This document shows positions 15,917-23,460 of a stretch of 37,022 bases of DNA, in pieces. Below the pieces are notes generated by a model, which made no database searches, was not told the origin of the DNA, and worked only from the letters and a program-made list of their open reading frames with translations. Both the position numbers and the translations under genes were made by a program. Within the stretch, counting starts at the first letter, position 1, and the number at the start of each line of letters is the position of its first letter. The stretch is from Clostridia bacterium (GTDB lineage: Bacteria; Bacillota; Clostridia; Oscillospirales; CAG-272), in the NCBI GenBank assembly GCA_017550315.1, contig JAFZPN010000061.1, positions 1 through 37,022 on the forward strand, given 5' to 3'.

Positions 15917-16360
15917 ATGAGAGTTTATCTGGATAATTGCTGTTTCAATCGCCCATACGACGACCAGACGCAGTTCAAAGTCTCCATGGAGACCCGTGCA
16001 AAACTGCATATACAGGAGCTGATCCGGCACGGCAAACTGGAGCTGGTGGATTCCTTTATGCTGCAGTACGAAAACGAAGCAAACCCCGATCGGATGCGCC
16101 GGGACGCGATTCAGAGTTTTCGGGAACAGTTCCGCAGGTACTATATTCCCTTTGAAAGAAAAGAAATCCTGCAGCCTTCCGTCGATGCCATCATGAGCAC
16201 GGGCGTAAAGTACAAGGATGCCGTTCACGTGGCATGTGCCGAATACGCAAAATGCGACTACCTGCTGACCACCGATGTTCGTCTGCTCAAATATACGTCG
16301 GACAGAATCCGGATCGTCAATCCTCTGGAGTTTGCCCAGAGAGAAGAAGAGGAGGAATAA
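15917..16360 (+). CDS. PIN-domain protein, putative VapC-like ribonuclease toxin
   Basis: A 147-residue protein beginning MRVYLDNCCFNRP. It keeps the acidic residues of a PIN nuclease site: D6, a Glu in the YENE segment (about 52-54), D101 in KDAVHVA and D120 in LLTTD. Such proteins cleave RNA with Mg ions and often act as toxins. Length is normal. The start at 15917 has GGAAGGAG 6 nt upstream. The next small gene begins 2 nt after its stop, so the two form a unit with its own promoter and terminator. Base composition is visibly less GC-rich than in nfnAB or the following genes, consistent with acquisition. The toxin role is inferred, not shown. Confidence 0.8.
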   Translation: MRVYLDNCCFNRPYDDQTQFKVSMETRAKLHIQELIRHGKLELVDSFMLQYENEANPDRMRRDAIQSFREQFRRYYIPFERKEILQPSVDAIMSTGVKYKDAVHVACAEYAKCDYLLTTDVRLLKYTSDRIRIVNPLEFAQREEEEE

Positions 16361-16362
16361 CC

Positions 16363-16593
16363 ATGGAAACCAGTGCGGCGGAAGTCCTGACGAGAGGAAT
16401 GGAATGCCTGCTTGAAAAAATGAGTATCGTAGACGCGGAACGGTTTCTTTTCCTCGTCAAGACCGAGCAATTTGACTACACCAAATGGCAGAGAACGTAC
16501 TTTGACGGAAAGACGCGGGAACAGACGGACCGCGAAATGGAAGAATACTTCCGCGCAAACCCCGAAAAGGTTCCGCCGGATATCCTCCTGTAA
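16363..16593 (+). CDS. Small partner of the PIN-domain protein, putative antitoxin
   Basis: A 76-residue soluble, charged, probably helical protein. The core DAERFLFLVKTEQFDYTKW resembles small proteins I have seen encoded beside PIN-domain genes in Firmicutes and other phyla, where the pattern is DAERFI..REPFDYT.WQ. It has no recognisable DNA-binding fold. The start at 16363 is set by the strong GAGGAGG at the end of the PIN gene. It lies second in the pair, whereas antitoxins usually come first. An antitoxin role is plausible but unproven. Confidence 0.7.
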   Translation: METSAAEVLTRGMECLLEKMSIVDAERFLFLVKTEQFDYTKWQRTYFDGKTREQTDREMEEYFRANPEKVPPDILL

Positions 16594-16610
16594 GCGGACA
16601 AAACCGGATG

Positions 16611-16642
16611 ACAGACGGCTCCAAACCGTCTGTTTTCTTTTT
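16611..16642 (+). terminator. Terminator of the PIN module
   Basis: The stem ACAGACGG (16611-16618)/CCGTCTGT (16626-16633) has a 7-nt loop and is followed by a T-rich tail to 16642. It touches the stop codon of the convergent radical SAM gene. Confidence 0.88.
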
Positions 16643-17709
16643 CAGTATTCCGCCCGGCAGCCCTGCCAGGTCCCGCGGCGGTAGAGCTCCTTGTCGATCT
16701 CGTTTGCAACCTCGGTCTTGCGGGACGTCCAGAGCGGCGCCATGAGCTCCTCCGCAGGCGCATCCCCCGTCACCCTGCCGATCACCGTCGTCGCGGGGAA
16801 CATCTCAAGCTGATCGCACACCACGGCAATGTAGTCCGCGCGGTCCATCGGGACGTATCCGCCGGCTTCGTAGAGCGCGGCGAGCGGCGTGTCCCGCAGG
16901 ACGTGCAACAGATGCAGCTTCACCATGTCCGGCTTCAGCGCGGCAACGTCGGCGGTGGTCTTGCGCATCGTGTCGGCGTTCTCGCCCGGGAGCCCGTCGA
17001 TCAGGTGCACGCCAATCTGGAAGCGCTTCATCGGGAGCCCTTCGATCTCCTCCCCGGAGGCCGGCAGCTCGTGCCTGCATTCCGCGTTGACCTTGTCGGC
17101 GGCGCGGCGCAGCCTCTCGTAGCCCGCACGGAACTCGGCGAAGGTGTGGCACCGGTTGATGAAGCGCGCGGTCTCGTCGTCCGAGGTCTGGAGCCCGAGC
17201 TCGACCGTCAGGGGGATCTTCCGCGCCAGCCGCACGAGGGTACCCATCATCTCCTCGGACAGGGCGTCCGGGCGGGTGGCGATCGAGATCATCACGGCGT
17301 CGGGCCAGCGGGCGGCGCGGTTGAAGGCGCAGCTCAGGGCCGCCGGATCGCCGTAAGTGTTGGTGTGCGCCTGAAAATACGGGATGAATCCGACGGGATC
17401 CCATTTCCCGCGCGCGACTTCTTTGCCCCGCGCGTACTGCTCCTCGATCGAATTCCCGTCCTGAACGGAGCCGGACGCGCCGGAGCTGCCGTTCTTGCAG
17501 AAAATGCAGCCGCCGAAGCCCTTCATGCCGTCCATGTTGGGGCAGGTGCAGCCGATGTCGAGCGATACCTTCGCGACCTTGCCGCCGAAGCGGGTCTTCA
17601 GGTACCAGTCGTAGGTCATGTATCGTTTGTTGGAATCCGTGTACGGATACGGATTGCTGTCTCGCTGTGTCAAAACTTCCTCCGGGTCTTCTTCGCGTCC
17701 CGCGATCAT
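16642..17709 (-). CDS. TIGR01212-type radical SAM protein (YtqA/YhcC-like)
   Basis: A 355-residue radical SAM protein. The cluster cysteines are C56, C68 and C71 in TCPNMDG...GGCIFC, an unusually long first spacing shared by the YtqA/YhcC family (related to Elp3-type enzymes). Further motifs are YFQAHTNTYG, ATRPDAL, ELGLQT, HLIDGLPGE and LHLLHVLRDTPL. Its reaction is unsettled; a tRNA-modifying role has been proposed for relatives. The start at 17709 has only a weak purine-rich stretch (AAAGAAAAG) upstream; a later ATG at residue 31 has no better site. It is convergent with the PIN module and divergent from the aminotransferase gene. Family assignment is firm, function is not. Confidence 0.87.
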   Translation of the reverse strand: MIAGREEDPEEVLTQRDSNPYPYTDSNKRYMTYDWYLKTRFGGKVAKVSLDIGCTCPNMDGMKGFGGCIFCKNGSSGASGSVQDGNSIEEQYARGKEVARGKWDPVGFIPYFQAHTNTYGDPAALSCAFNRAARWPDAVMISIATRPDALSEEMMGTLVRLARKIPLTVELGLQTSDDETARFINRCHTFAEFRAGYERLRRAADKVNAECRHELPASGEEIEGLPMKRFQIGVHLIDGLPGENADTMRKTTADVAALKPDMVKLHLLHVLRDTPLAALYEAGGYVPMDRADYIAVVCDQLEMFPATTVIGRVTGDAPAEELMAPLWTSRKTEVANEIDKELYRRGTWQGCRAEY

Positions 17710-17805
17710 TCTTTTCTTTAATATTCAGAGATTATATTATAAACCAAACGCGCTCCCGAAGTTGCGAACAAAAAGTGAACGAATGATAAATTTTCTGTAA
17801 TAGCC

Positions 17806-17834
17806 TTGTTTTTCTGAATGCGATACCGTATAAT
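17806..17834 (+). promoter_or_regulatory. Promoter of the aminotransferase gene
   Basis: TTGTTT (17806-17811), 17 bp, TATAAT (17829-17834). The predicted start is near 17841, giving a long leader of about 140 nt before the ATG at 17982. The leader has a GGCGG/CCGCC stem (17890-17914) followed by CGTTTT; no known riboswitch was recognised. Confidence 0.7.
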
Positions 17835-17981
17835 GTAGTATTATAAGATTTTCCCATGAATTTTTCACCGGTCCGATCTTTCATTTTGAGGCGGTTTGAC
17901 ACAGTTTCGCCGCCCGTTTTGAAGGATTCCGGATCCGATTATGCAAAACAGCTCCCATCTCACAGAGGCGAGGTAACGGAA

Positions 17982-19280
17982 ATGGCCAATCACGAACGCA
18001 AGCCATACACGGAAATGAACACAGACGAACTGCTCGCGGTGTGCGCCGCCGAGCAGGAAAAGCTCGACCACTGGTCGGATATGAACCTGACGCTCGATCT
18101 CACGCGCGGCAAGCCCAATCAGGCGCAGCTCGATCTGTCCTCCGGGATGCTCTCCATCGTCAGCACCCGCGGCGACTGCTTCTCCGCATCCGGGCTTGAC
18201 TGCCGGAACTACGGCGTCCTCGACGGGCTCCCGGAGACCAAGCAGCTGTTCAGCGACCTGCTCGGACTCCCGGCCGGAAACATCCTCGTCCTCGGCAACT
18301 CCTCCCTGAACGTGATGTACGACACGCTGGTCCGGGCGATGCTCTTCGGCGTCGCGGGCGGACACGAGCCGTGGTGCCGTCAGGGCCGGATCAAGTTCAT
18401 CTGCCCCTCTCCCGGCTATGACCGCCACTTCACGATCTGCCGCACGCTCGGGATCGAAATGATCCCCGTCCCGATGAAGGCGGACGGTCCCGACATGGAT
18501 GCGGTCTACGATCTCGCGTGCTCCGACCCGTCTGTCAAGGGCGTGTGGTGCGTGCCGAAGTTCTCGAATCCGGAGGGCATCACCTATTCGGACGAAGTCG
18601 TCGACGCGTTTGCCGCGATGAAGCCCGCCGCGCCGGATTTCCGGATCTTCTGGGACAACGCCTACGCGGTCCACGAGCTCTACGACGAGAACGTCCGCCT
18701 CGCAAACATCTTCGACTACGCGCGGGAATACGGGACGGAGGACAATATCTTCTACTTTGCCTCGACCTCGAAGATCACGTTCCCGGGCTCGGGACTCGCG
18801 ATCATGGCGGCGAGCGAGCGCAACCTCGAGCAGATCCGTCCGATCATCGCGACGCAGACGATCGGCTACGACAAGATCAACCAGATGCGGCACGTGAAGT
18901 TCTTCGGCTCGGCGGCGGGCATCCGCGAGCACATGAAGCATCAGGCGAACATCATCCGGCCGAAGTTCGAGCTGGTCGAGCATCTCTTCCACAAGTATCT
19001 CGACGATCTCGGGATCGCGCACTGGACGGAGCCGCGCGGCGGGTATTTCATCAGCCTGTACGTCCGGGAAGGATGCGCGCGCCGGGTGTATCAGCTGGCG
19101 CGTTCGGTGGGCGTTACGCTGACGACGGCGGGCTCGACCTACCCCTACGGGCGGGACCCGAAGGACAGCAACCTGCGCATTGCGCCGACGTATCCGGAGC
19201 CGGAGGAGCTCGAACTGGCGATCAAGATCCTCTGCTCGTGCATCCGGCTGGCCTGCGCGGAGAAACTGCTGAAATCTTAA
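17982..19280 (+). CDS. Class I aminotransferase, probable aspartate aminotransferase (subgroup 1c)
   Basis: A 432-residue PLP-dependent enzyme of fold type I. The N-terminal TLDLTRGKPNQAQLDLS, NYGVLDGLPE and LGNSSLNVMYD, the FWDNAYAVHELY segment (PLP-contacting Asp and Tyr) and the Schiff-base lysine K264 in FASTSKITFPGSG fit the Pfam family described as aspartate aminotransferases of Corynebacterium type. A C-terminal Arg in SNLRIAPTYPE would bind the substrate carboxylate. The start at 17982 gives the normal family length; the open frame to 17856 has no conserved sequence. The ribosome site is weak (GAGGCGAGG, about 10 nt away). It is monocistronic. Aspartate as substrate is inferred. Confidence 0.88.
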   Translation: MANHERKPYTEMNTDELLAVCAAEQEKLDHWSDMNLTLDLTRGKPNQAQLDLSSGMLSIVSTRGDCFSASGLDCRNYGVLDGLPETKQLFSDLLGLPAGNILVLGNSSLNVMYDTLVRAMLFGVAGGHEPWCRQGRIKFICPSPGYDRHFTICRTLGIEMIPVPMKADGPDMDAVYDLACSDPSVKGVWCVPKFSNPEGITYSDEVVDAFAAMKPAAPDFRIFWDNAYAVHELYDENVRLANIFDYAREYGTEDNIFYFASTSKITFPGSGLAIMAASERNLEQIRPIIATQTIGYDKINQMRHVKFFGSAAGIREHMKHQANIIRPKFELVEHLFHKYLDDLGIAHWTEPRGGYFISLYVREGCARRVYQLARSVGVTLTTAGSTYPYGRDPKDSNLRIAPTYPEPEELELAIKILCSCIRLACAEKLLKS

Positions 19281-19299
19281 ATCGTCTTATCAGGACGGG

Positions 19300-19327
19300 A
19301 AAGCTCCTCACGGGGCTTTCTCTTTTG
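19300..19327 (+). terminator. Aminotransferase terminator
   Basis: The 9-bp stem GAAAGCTCC (19300-19308)/GGGGCTTTC (19313-19321) has one G-T pair and a TCAC loop, followed by TCTTTT. Confidence 0.78.
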
Positions 19328-19341
19328 CGCCCGCGCATGTG

Positions 19342-19376
19342 AAAACCGCCGCAGGTCTCCCCCACGGCGGTTCTTT
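19342..19376 (-). terminator. rny terminator (bidirectional)
   Basis: The stem AACCGCCG/CGGCGGTT (19344-19351 and 19365-19372) is followed leftward by TTC and flanked on the other strand by TTCTTTTC. It lies 12 bp after the rny stop and can also back up the aminotransferase terminator. Confidence 0.82.
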
Positions 19377-19387
19377 TCTGTTCAGGA

Positions 19388-20929
19388 TTATTTCGCGTAA
19401 TCCACGGCCCGGCTCTCCCGGATCATGTGCACCTTGATCTGTCCGGGGTATTCGAGCTCGTTCTCGATCTTCTTCACGATCTCTCTCGCAATGATCGTCA
19501 TCTGATCGTCGTCGACCATGTCCGGCTTCACCATGATGCGGATCTCGCGGCCGGCCTGGATGGCGTAGGATTTGTCCACGCCGTCGAACCCGTTCGCGAT
19601 CTCTTCGAGCTTGGTGAGCCGCTTGATGTAGTTCTCGAGATTCTCACGCCGCGCGCCGGGACGGGCTGCAGAGATCGCGTCCGCCGCCTGGATGATGAGC
19701 GCGGTGATCGTCTGCGCTTCCACGTCGCCGTGGTGCGCTTCGATCGCGTGGATGACTTCCTTCGATTCGCGGTACTTCCGCGCGACTTCCACGCCGAGCT
19801 GGACATGCGAGCCCTCGACCTCCTGGGTGAGCGCCTTGCCGATGTCGTGCAAGAGTCCTGCGCGCTTTGCCAGCGTGCTGTCCACGCCGAGCTCGTCCGC
19901 GATGATGCCGGCGAGCAGGGAGACCTCCACGGAATGCGCGAGGACGTTCTGGCCGTAGCTCGTGCGGTATTTCAGACGTCCGAGGAGCTTCACGAGCTCC
20001 GGATTGATGCCGTGGATGCCGGTGTCAAAGGTCGCGCGCTCGCCTGCCTGCTTGATGGTGGCGTCCACTTCCTTCCGGGCCTTTTCCACGGTCTCCTCGA
20101 TGCGGGTCGGATGGATCCGTCCGTCGGAGATCAGCTTTTCCAGCGCGAGCCGGGCCACTTCGCGGCGGACCGGGTCGAAGGACGACACCGTGATCGCTTC
20201 CGGCGTGTCGTCGATGATGAGGTCGACGCCGGTCAGGGTCTCGATCGTGCGGATGTTCCGGCCTTCTCTGCCGATGATCCGTCCCTTCATCTCCTCGCTC
20301 GGGAGCTGTACGGCGGATACCGTGATCTCCGAGACGTGATCCGCGGCGCACCGCTGGACCGCGAGGGCGATGATCTCACGCGCCTTTTCGTCCGCTTCGT
20401 CCTTGAACTCCTGTTCAAGCTCGACGATCTTCTGCGCCTGCTCATGGCGGATCTCGCCTTCGAGCTTCGCGATGAGTTTTTCGGTCGCCTCCTCCGCCGT
20501 CATGCCGGCGATCTTCTGGAGGGTCTCAAACTGTTCCTCCTTGATTTTTTCGATGGCTTCGTTCGTATCGGTGGCTTCCTTCAGCTTTTTCTGGAGAGCC
20601 TCGTCCTTCTTCTCCACCGCTTCGGTCTTGCGGTCGAGGGTTTCTTCCTTGGTCTGCACGCGGCGTTCCTGACGGGTCAGCTCGGTGCGGCGTTCTTTCA
20701 GTTCGAGTTCAAATTCGTTCTTGGTCTGCAGGATCTCTTCCTTCGCTTCGAGCAGCGCTTCTTTTTTCTTGGTGTCCGCCGCCTTGATGCCGTCTTCGAG
20801 AATCCGCTTCGCCTGTTCTTCCGCGGATCCGATTTCGGCTTCCGCGACCTTTCTGCGATAAGCAATGCCGCCCGCAAAACCTGCGGCAGCACATACAATT
20901 CCGACGATAATGGGAATGATGTATTCCAT
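19388..20929 (-). CDS. rny: Ribonuclease Y
   Basis: A 513-residue membrane-anchored endoribonuclease that starts mRNA decay in many Firmicutes. It has one N-terminal membrane helix ([21 protein letters not shown], residues about 4-24), a long coiled coil rich in Glu, Lys and Arg (about 30-200), a KH RNA-binding domain with [15 protein letters not shown], and an HD domain with the metal-binding HDIGK followed by HHGD. Length is standard (about 520 in Bacillus). The start at 20929 has AAAGGAGG 6 nt upstream; an extension to 21043 lies in the leader. It is monocistronic with a strong promoter about 170 nt upstream and a structured leader. Confidence 0.97.
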   Translation of the reverse strand: MEYIIPIIVGIVCAAAGFAGGIAYRRKVAEAEIGSAEEQAKRILEDGIKAADTKKKEALLEAKEEILQTKNEFELELKERRTELTRQERRVQTKEETLDRKTEAVEKKDEALQKKLKEATDTNEAIEKIKEEQFETLQKIAGMTAEEATEKLIAKLEGEIRHEQAQKIVELEQEFKDEADEKAREIIALAVQRCAADHVSEITVSAVQLPSEEMKGRIIGREGRNIRTIETLTGVDLIIDDTPEAITVSSFDPVRREVARLALEKLISDGRIHPTRIEETVEKARKEVDATIKQAGERATFDTGIHGINPELVKLLGRLKYRTSYGQNVLAHSVEVSLLAGIIADELGVDSTLAKRAGLLHDIGKALTQEVEGSHVQLGVEVARKYRESKEVIHAIEAHHGDVEAQTITALIIQAADAISAARPGARRENLENYIKRLTKLEEIANGFDGVDKSYAIQAGREIRIMVKPDMVDDDQMTIIAREIVKKIENELEYPGQIKVHMIRESRAVDYAK

Positions 20930-20974
20930 CCCGCGCCTCCTTTGACTGTAAAATTGGGAAATCTGCATGTTTCT

Positions 20975-21008
20975 CAGCGATCCCGCGGGGATGTCCCGCC
21001 GATCGCTG
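20975..21008 (-). other. Strong hairpin in the rny leader
   Basis: CAGCGATC (20975-20982) pairs with GATCGCTG (21001-21008), and inside it GCGGG pairs with CCCGC around a short loop. No T run follows on the leftward strand, so it is not a terminator. It sits about 45 nt before the rny start. Confidence 0.7.
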
Positions 21009-21063
21009 CTGTATCCGATCCGTCCCGTGCGGGGCGGTTCCATGCGTTCGCAGTGTCGCTTCG

Positions 21064-21083
21064 GGCCTTATTCTCACAAGGCC
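21064..21083 (-). other. 5'-end hairpin of the rny transcript
   Basis: The stem GGCCTT/AAGGCC has an 8-nt loop and extends with a one-base bulge. It starts about 10 nt after the predicted transcription start, so it would cap the 5' end of the rny mRNA. Confidence 0.6.
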
Positions 21084-21101
21084 GAAAACATACTACCCTA
21101 T

Positions 21102-21130
21102 ATTATAACTCCGCGCCTGCGCAAAGTCAA
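21102..21130 (-). promoter_or_regulatory. rny promoter
   Basis: Read leftward: TTGACT (21130-21125), 17 bp, TATAAT (21107-21102). The predicted start is near 21095, 165 nt before the rny start. Confidence 0.78.
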
Positions 21131-21153
21131 GATATTTTTTCGTTATTCTTCTC

Positions 21154-21182
21154 TTGCAATTCACCGTCCGTTATGGCATAAT
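21154..21182 (+). promoter_or_regulatory. GH36-GH127 operon promoter
   Basis: TTGCAA (21154-21159), 17 bp, CATAAT (21177-21182). The predicted start is near 21189, about 57 nt before the GH36 ATG. The weaker -10 fits a regulated sugar operon; no clear operator is seen. Confidence 0.6.
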
Positions 21183-21245
21183 AGGGGCGAACAAGGGAAT
21201 CCGCCCGGATAAGCCCGGCGGGCCCGTCCCGAAAGGAGTCCGACC

Positions 21246-23423
21246 ATGCCCATCACCTTCCTTGAAGACAAAAAGATCCTGAAAATCGACACCTCCGCCT
21301 CGACCTGTATTTTGAAAATCTGGGACGAGGGCTACCTGCTCTGTCTGTACTACGGCGCGAAGATCCCGGACGCGAATTTCGACGGCTATGAGTTCCGCGA
21401 CTGGGCCTCCTCCTTCTCCCCGCGCAACGAGGTCATCGGAGAGACCGTCTACTCCCCGGACACCGCGCCGCTCGAGTATTCCGGCTTCGGCACGGGCGAT
21501 TTCCGCAAAACAGCCGCCGCGATCCGCAATGCCGACGGCAACGACGCGACCGACTTCCGCTATGTCTCGCATACAATAACCCCCGGCGCGAAGAAACCCG
21601 CGGGCATGCCCGGCCTCTGGGTGACGGACGAAGGAGACGCCGAGACGCTCGACATCCTCCTCATAGACCATACGACCGGCGCAAAGCTCACCCTGCACTA
21701 CATCGCCTTCGCCGCGCATCCCGTCATCGCGCGCTATGTCACGCTCGAAAACGCCTCGGACAAGCCGCTCGAGATCGAAAAGCTCTATTCCGCCTCCGTC
21801 CAGCTCACGACGATGGACTTCGATTTCGTCCACCTCTACGGACGATGGGGCGCGGAGCGGAACATGGCGCGGACCCCGCTCGCACACGGGCATGCCTCCC
21901 TCTCCTCGACACGCGGCTCCTCCTCTCACTATCACAATCCCTTCGCCGCCCTCGTGAGGCACGGCGCGACGGAAGACACGGGCGAGGTCTACGGCTTCAA
22001 TCTCGTCTATTCCGGCTCGTTTGACATCACGGCGGACGTGGATTACTACGAGACCACCCGCGTGAACATGGGCATCAATCCGGACGGCTTCCTCTGGCAT
22101 CTCGATCCCGGCGGAACCTTCGACACGCCCGAAGCGGTCCTCGTCTTCTCGGAAGAGGGCCTCGGCGGCATGTCCCGCGCCTTCCACCGCCTGTATCTCG
22201 AACACCTCATCCGCGGGAAATACCGCACCGAAAAGCGCCCCCTGCTCATCAACTCCTGGGAGGCCGCGTTCTTCGATTTCGACACCGACAAGCTCGTCTC
22301 CTTCGCGGAGCGGGCAAAGGAGATCGGCATCGACATGCTCGTCATGGACGACGGCTGGTTCGGGCGCCGCAACAACGACCACACCTCGCTCGGCGACTGG
22401 TGGGTCAACGAGGAGAAGCTCCCGGGCGGCCTCGGCGCGCTCATCGACCGGGTCAACGCGCTCGGACTCAAATTCGGCATCTGGTACGAGCCGGAGATGA
22501 TCTCCCCGGATTCCGACCTCTTCCGCGCGCATCCCGACTGGTGCCTCCACGTCCCGAACCGCCCGAACTCCGTCGCCCGCCATCAGTACGTCATCGACAT
22601 GTCGCGCGCGGACGTGCGGGAAAACATCTGGGAACAGATGAACGCCGTGCTCTCGAAGTACAAAATCGACTACGTGAAGTGGGACTTCAACCGCAACCTT
22701 TCCGAAGCCGGATCGGCTCTTTTGTCCGCACCGCACGGTGAGGAGATCTTCCATCGCTTCGTGCTCGGCACCTACGAACTCATGGGACGCCTCACCGAGA
22801 CCTACCCGGATCTCTTGCTCGAAAACTGCTCGGGCGGCGGCGGACGCTTCGATCCCGGGATGCTCTACTTCTCCCCGCAGATCTGGGCGTCGGACAACAC
22901 GGACGCGCTCGAGCGCATCGCCATCCAGTTCGGCACCTCGCTCTGCTACCCGGCCTCGACCATGGGCGCGCACGTCTCGATGAGCCGCCGCACGGGATTC
23001 GAGACCAAGGGCAACGTCGCGATGTGGGGCACCTTCGGCTACGAGCTCGACCCGAACCGCCTGACCGAAAAGGATCTCGAAATCGTCAAGACACAGGTCG
23101 CGGAATACCACAAGTATTACGAGCTGATCCACTACGGCGATCTTTACCGCATTATCAACCCCTGGGACGACGCATACCGCTCCGCGTGGGAATTCGTCTC
23201 CCCGGACAAGCACGAAGCCCTCTACACCGAGGTCATCCTCCGCTACGCGCACTGCCCGACGCACTTCGTGCGCTTCAAGGGACTCGATCCCGAAAAGACC
23301 TATACGCTCGAGGGGACCGGCCAGAAGTATTCCGGCGCGCTCCTCATGAAGGCCGGCCTGAATCTCTCCCGCTGCCCGTCCGGGACCGGCGAGAGCTTCA
23401 AGCTCCATTTCATCGCGGACTGA
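21246..23423 (+). CDS. GH36 alpha-galactosidase
   Basis: A 725-residue retaining glycosidase that removes terminal alpha-galactose from raffinose-family sugars and galactomannan pieces. Its N-terminal beta-supersandwich (about 1-320) is followed by a TIM barrel with LLINSWEAAFFDFD, VMDDGWFG, WYEPEMIS, the nucleophile D480 in YVKWDFNRN, ENCSGGGGRFD and the acid/base D550 in ASDNTDALERI. A C-terminal beta domain ends the protein. Length and spacing match bacterial tetrameric GH36 enzymes. No signal peptide, so it is cytoplasmic and must be fed by a transporter encoded elsewhere. The start at 21246 has GAAAGGAG 7 nt upstream. GH127 follows after 37 nt in the same operon. Confidence 0.95.
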   Translation: MPITFLEDKKILKIDTSASTCILKIWDEGYLLCLYYGAKIPDANFDGYEFRDWASSFSPRNEVIGETVYSPDTAPLEYSGFGTGDFRKTAAAIRNADGNDATDFRYVSHTITPGAKKPAGMPGLWVTDEGDAETLDILLIDHTTGAKLTLHYIAFAAHPVIARYVTLENASDKPLEIEKLYSASVQLTTMDFDFVHLYGRWGAERNMARTPLAHGHASLSSTRGSSSHYHNPFAALVRHGATEDTGEVYGFNLVYSGSFDITADVDYYETTRVNMGINPDGFLWHLDPGGTFDTPEAVLVFSEEGLGGMSRAFHRLYLEHLIRGKYRTEKRPLLINSWEAAFFDFDTDKLVSFAERAKEIGIDMLVMDDGWFGRRNNDHTSLGDWWVNEEKLPGGLGALIDRVNALGLKFGIWYEPEMISPDSDLFRAHPDWCLHVPNRPNSVARHQYVIDMSRADVRENIWEQMNAVLSKYKIDYVKWDFNRNLSEAGSALLSAPHGEEIFHRFVLGTYELMGRLTETYPDLLLENCSGGGGRFDPGMLYFSPQIWASDNTDALERIAIQFGTSLCYPASTMGAHVSMSRRTGFETKGNVAMWGTFGYELDPNRLTEKDLEIVKTQVAEYHKYYELIHYGDLYRIINPWDDAYRSAWEFVSPDKHEALYTEVILRYAHCPTHFVRFKGLDPEKTYTLEGTGQKYSGALLMKAGLNLSRCPSGTGESFKLHFIAD

Positions 23424-23433
23424 ACCGATCAGG

Positions 23434-23445
23434 CTGTATATACAG
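23434..23445. repeat. 12-bp perfect palindrome before the GH127 ribosome site
   Basis: CTGTATATACAG lies between the GH36 stop and the GGAAGGAG site of GH127. It could form a small hairpin controlling translation or be a protein-binding site. Confidence 0.5.
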
Positions 23446-23460
23446 GAAGGAGAAAAAACG

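Larger units (their letters stand above)
20930..21245. other. Divergent rny / GH36 intergenic region (316 bp)
   Basis: No gene is seen here. It holds, from left to right, the rny ribosome site, a strong hairpin (20975-21008), a second hairpin (21064-21083), the leftward rny promoter (21102-21130), the rightward GH36 promoter (21154-21182) and the GH36 ribosome site GAAAGGAG (21231-21238). Confidence 0.8.

Noticed and set aside
15767..16228. A 153-codon minus-strand frame opposite the PIN gene
   Set aside because: It is antisense to a gene with an intact active site, has no ribosome site, and ends in the nfnA promoter region.
17841..17981. A riboswitch in the aminotransferase leader
   Set aside because: The leader is long enough, but I see only one short GGCGG/CCGCC stem and no known aptamer motif or convincing terminator.
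19427..21181. A 584-codon plus-strand frame opposite rny
   Set aside because: It mirrors the coiled coil of RNase Y (Leu/Phe-rich shadow), spans the rny leader and promoter, and has no homology.
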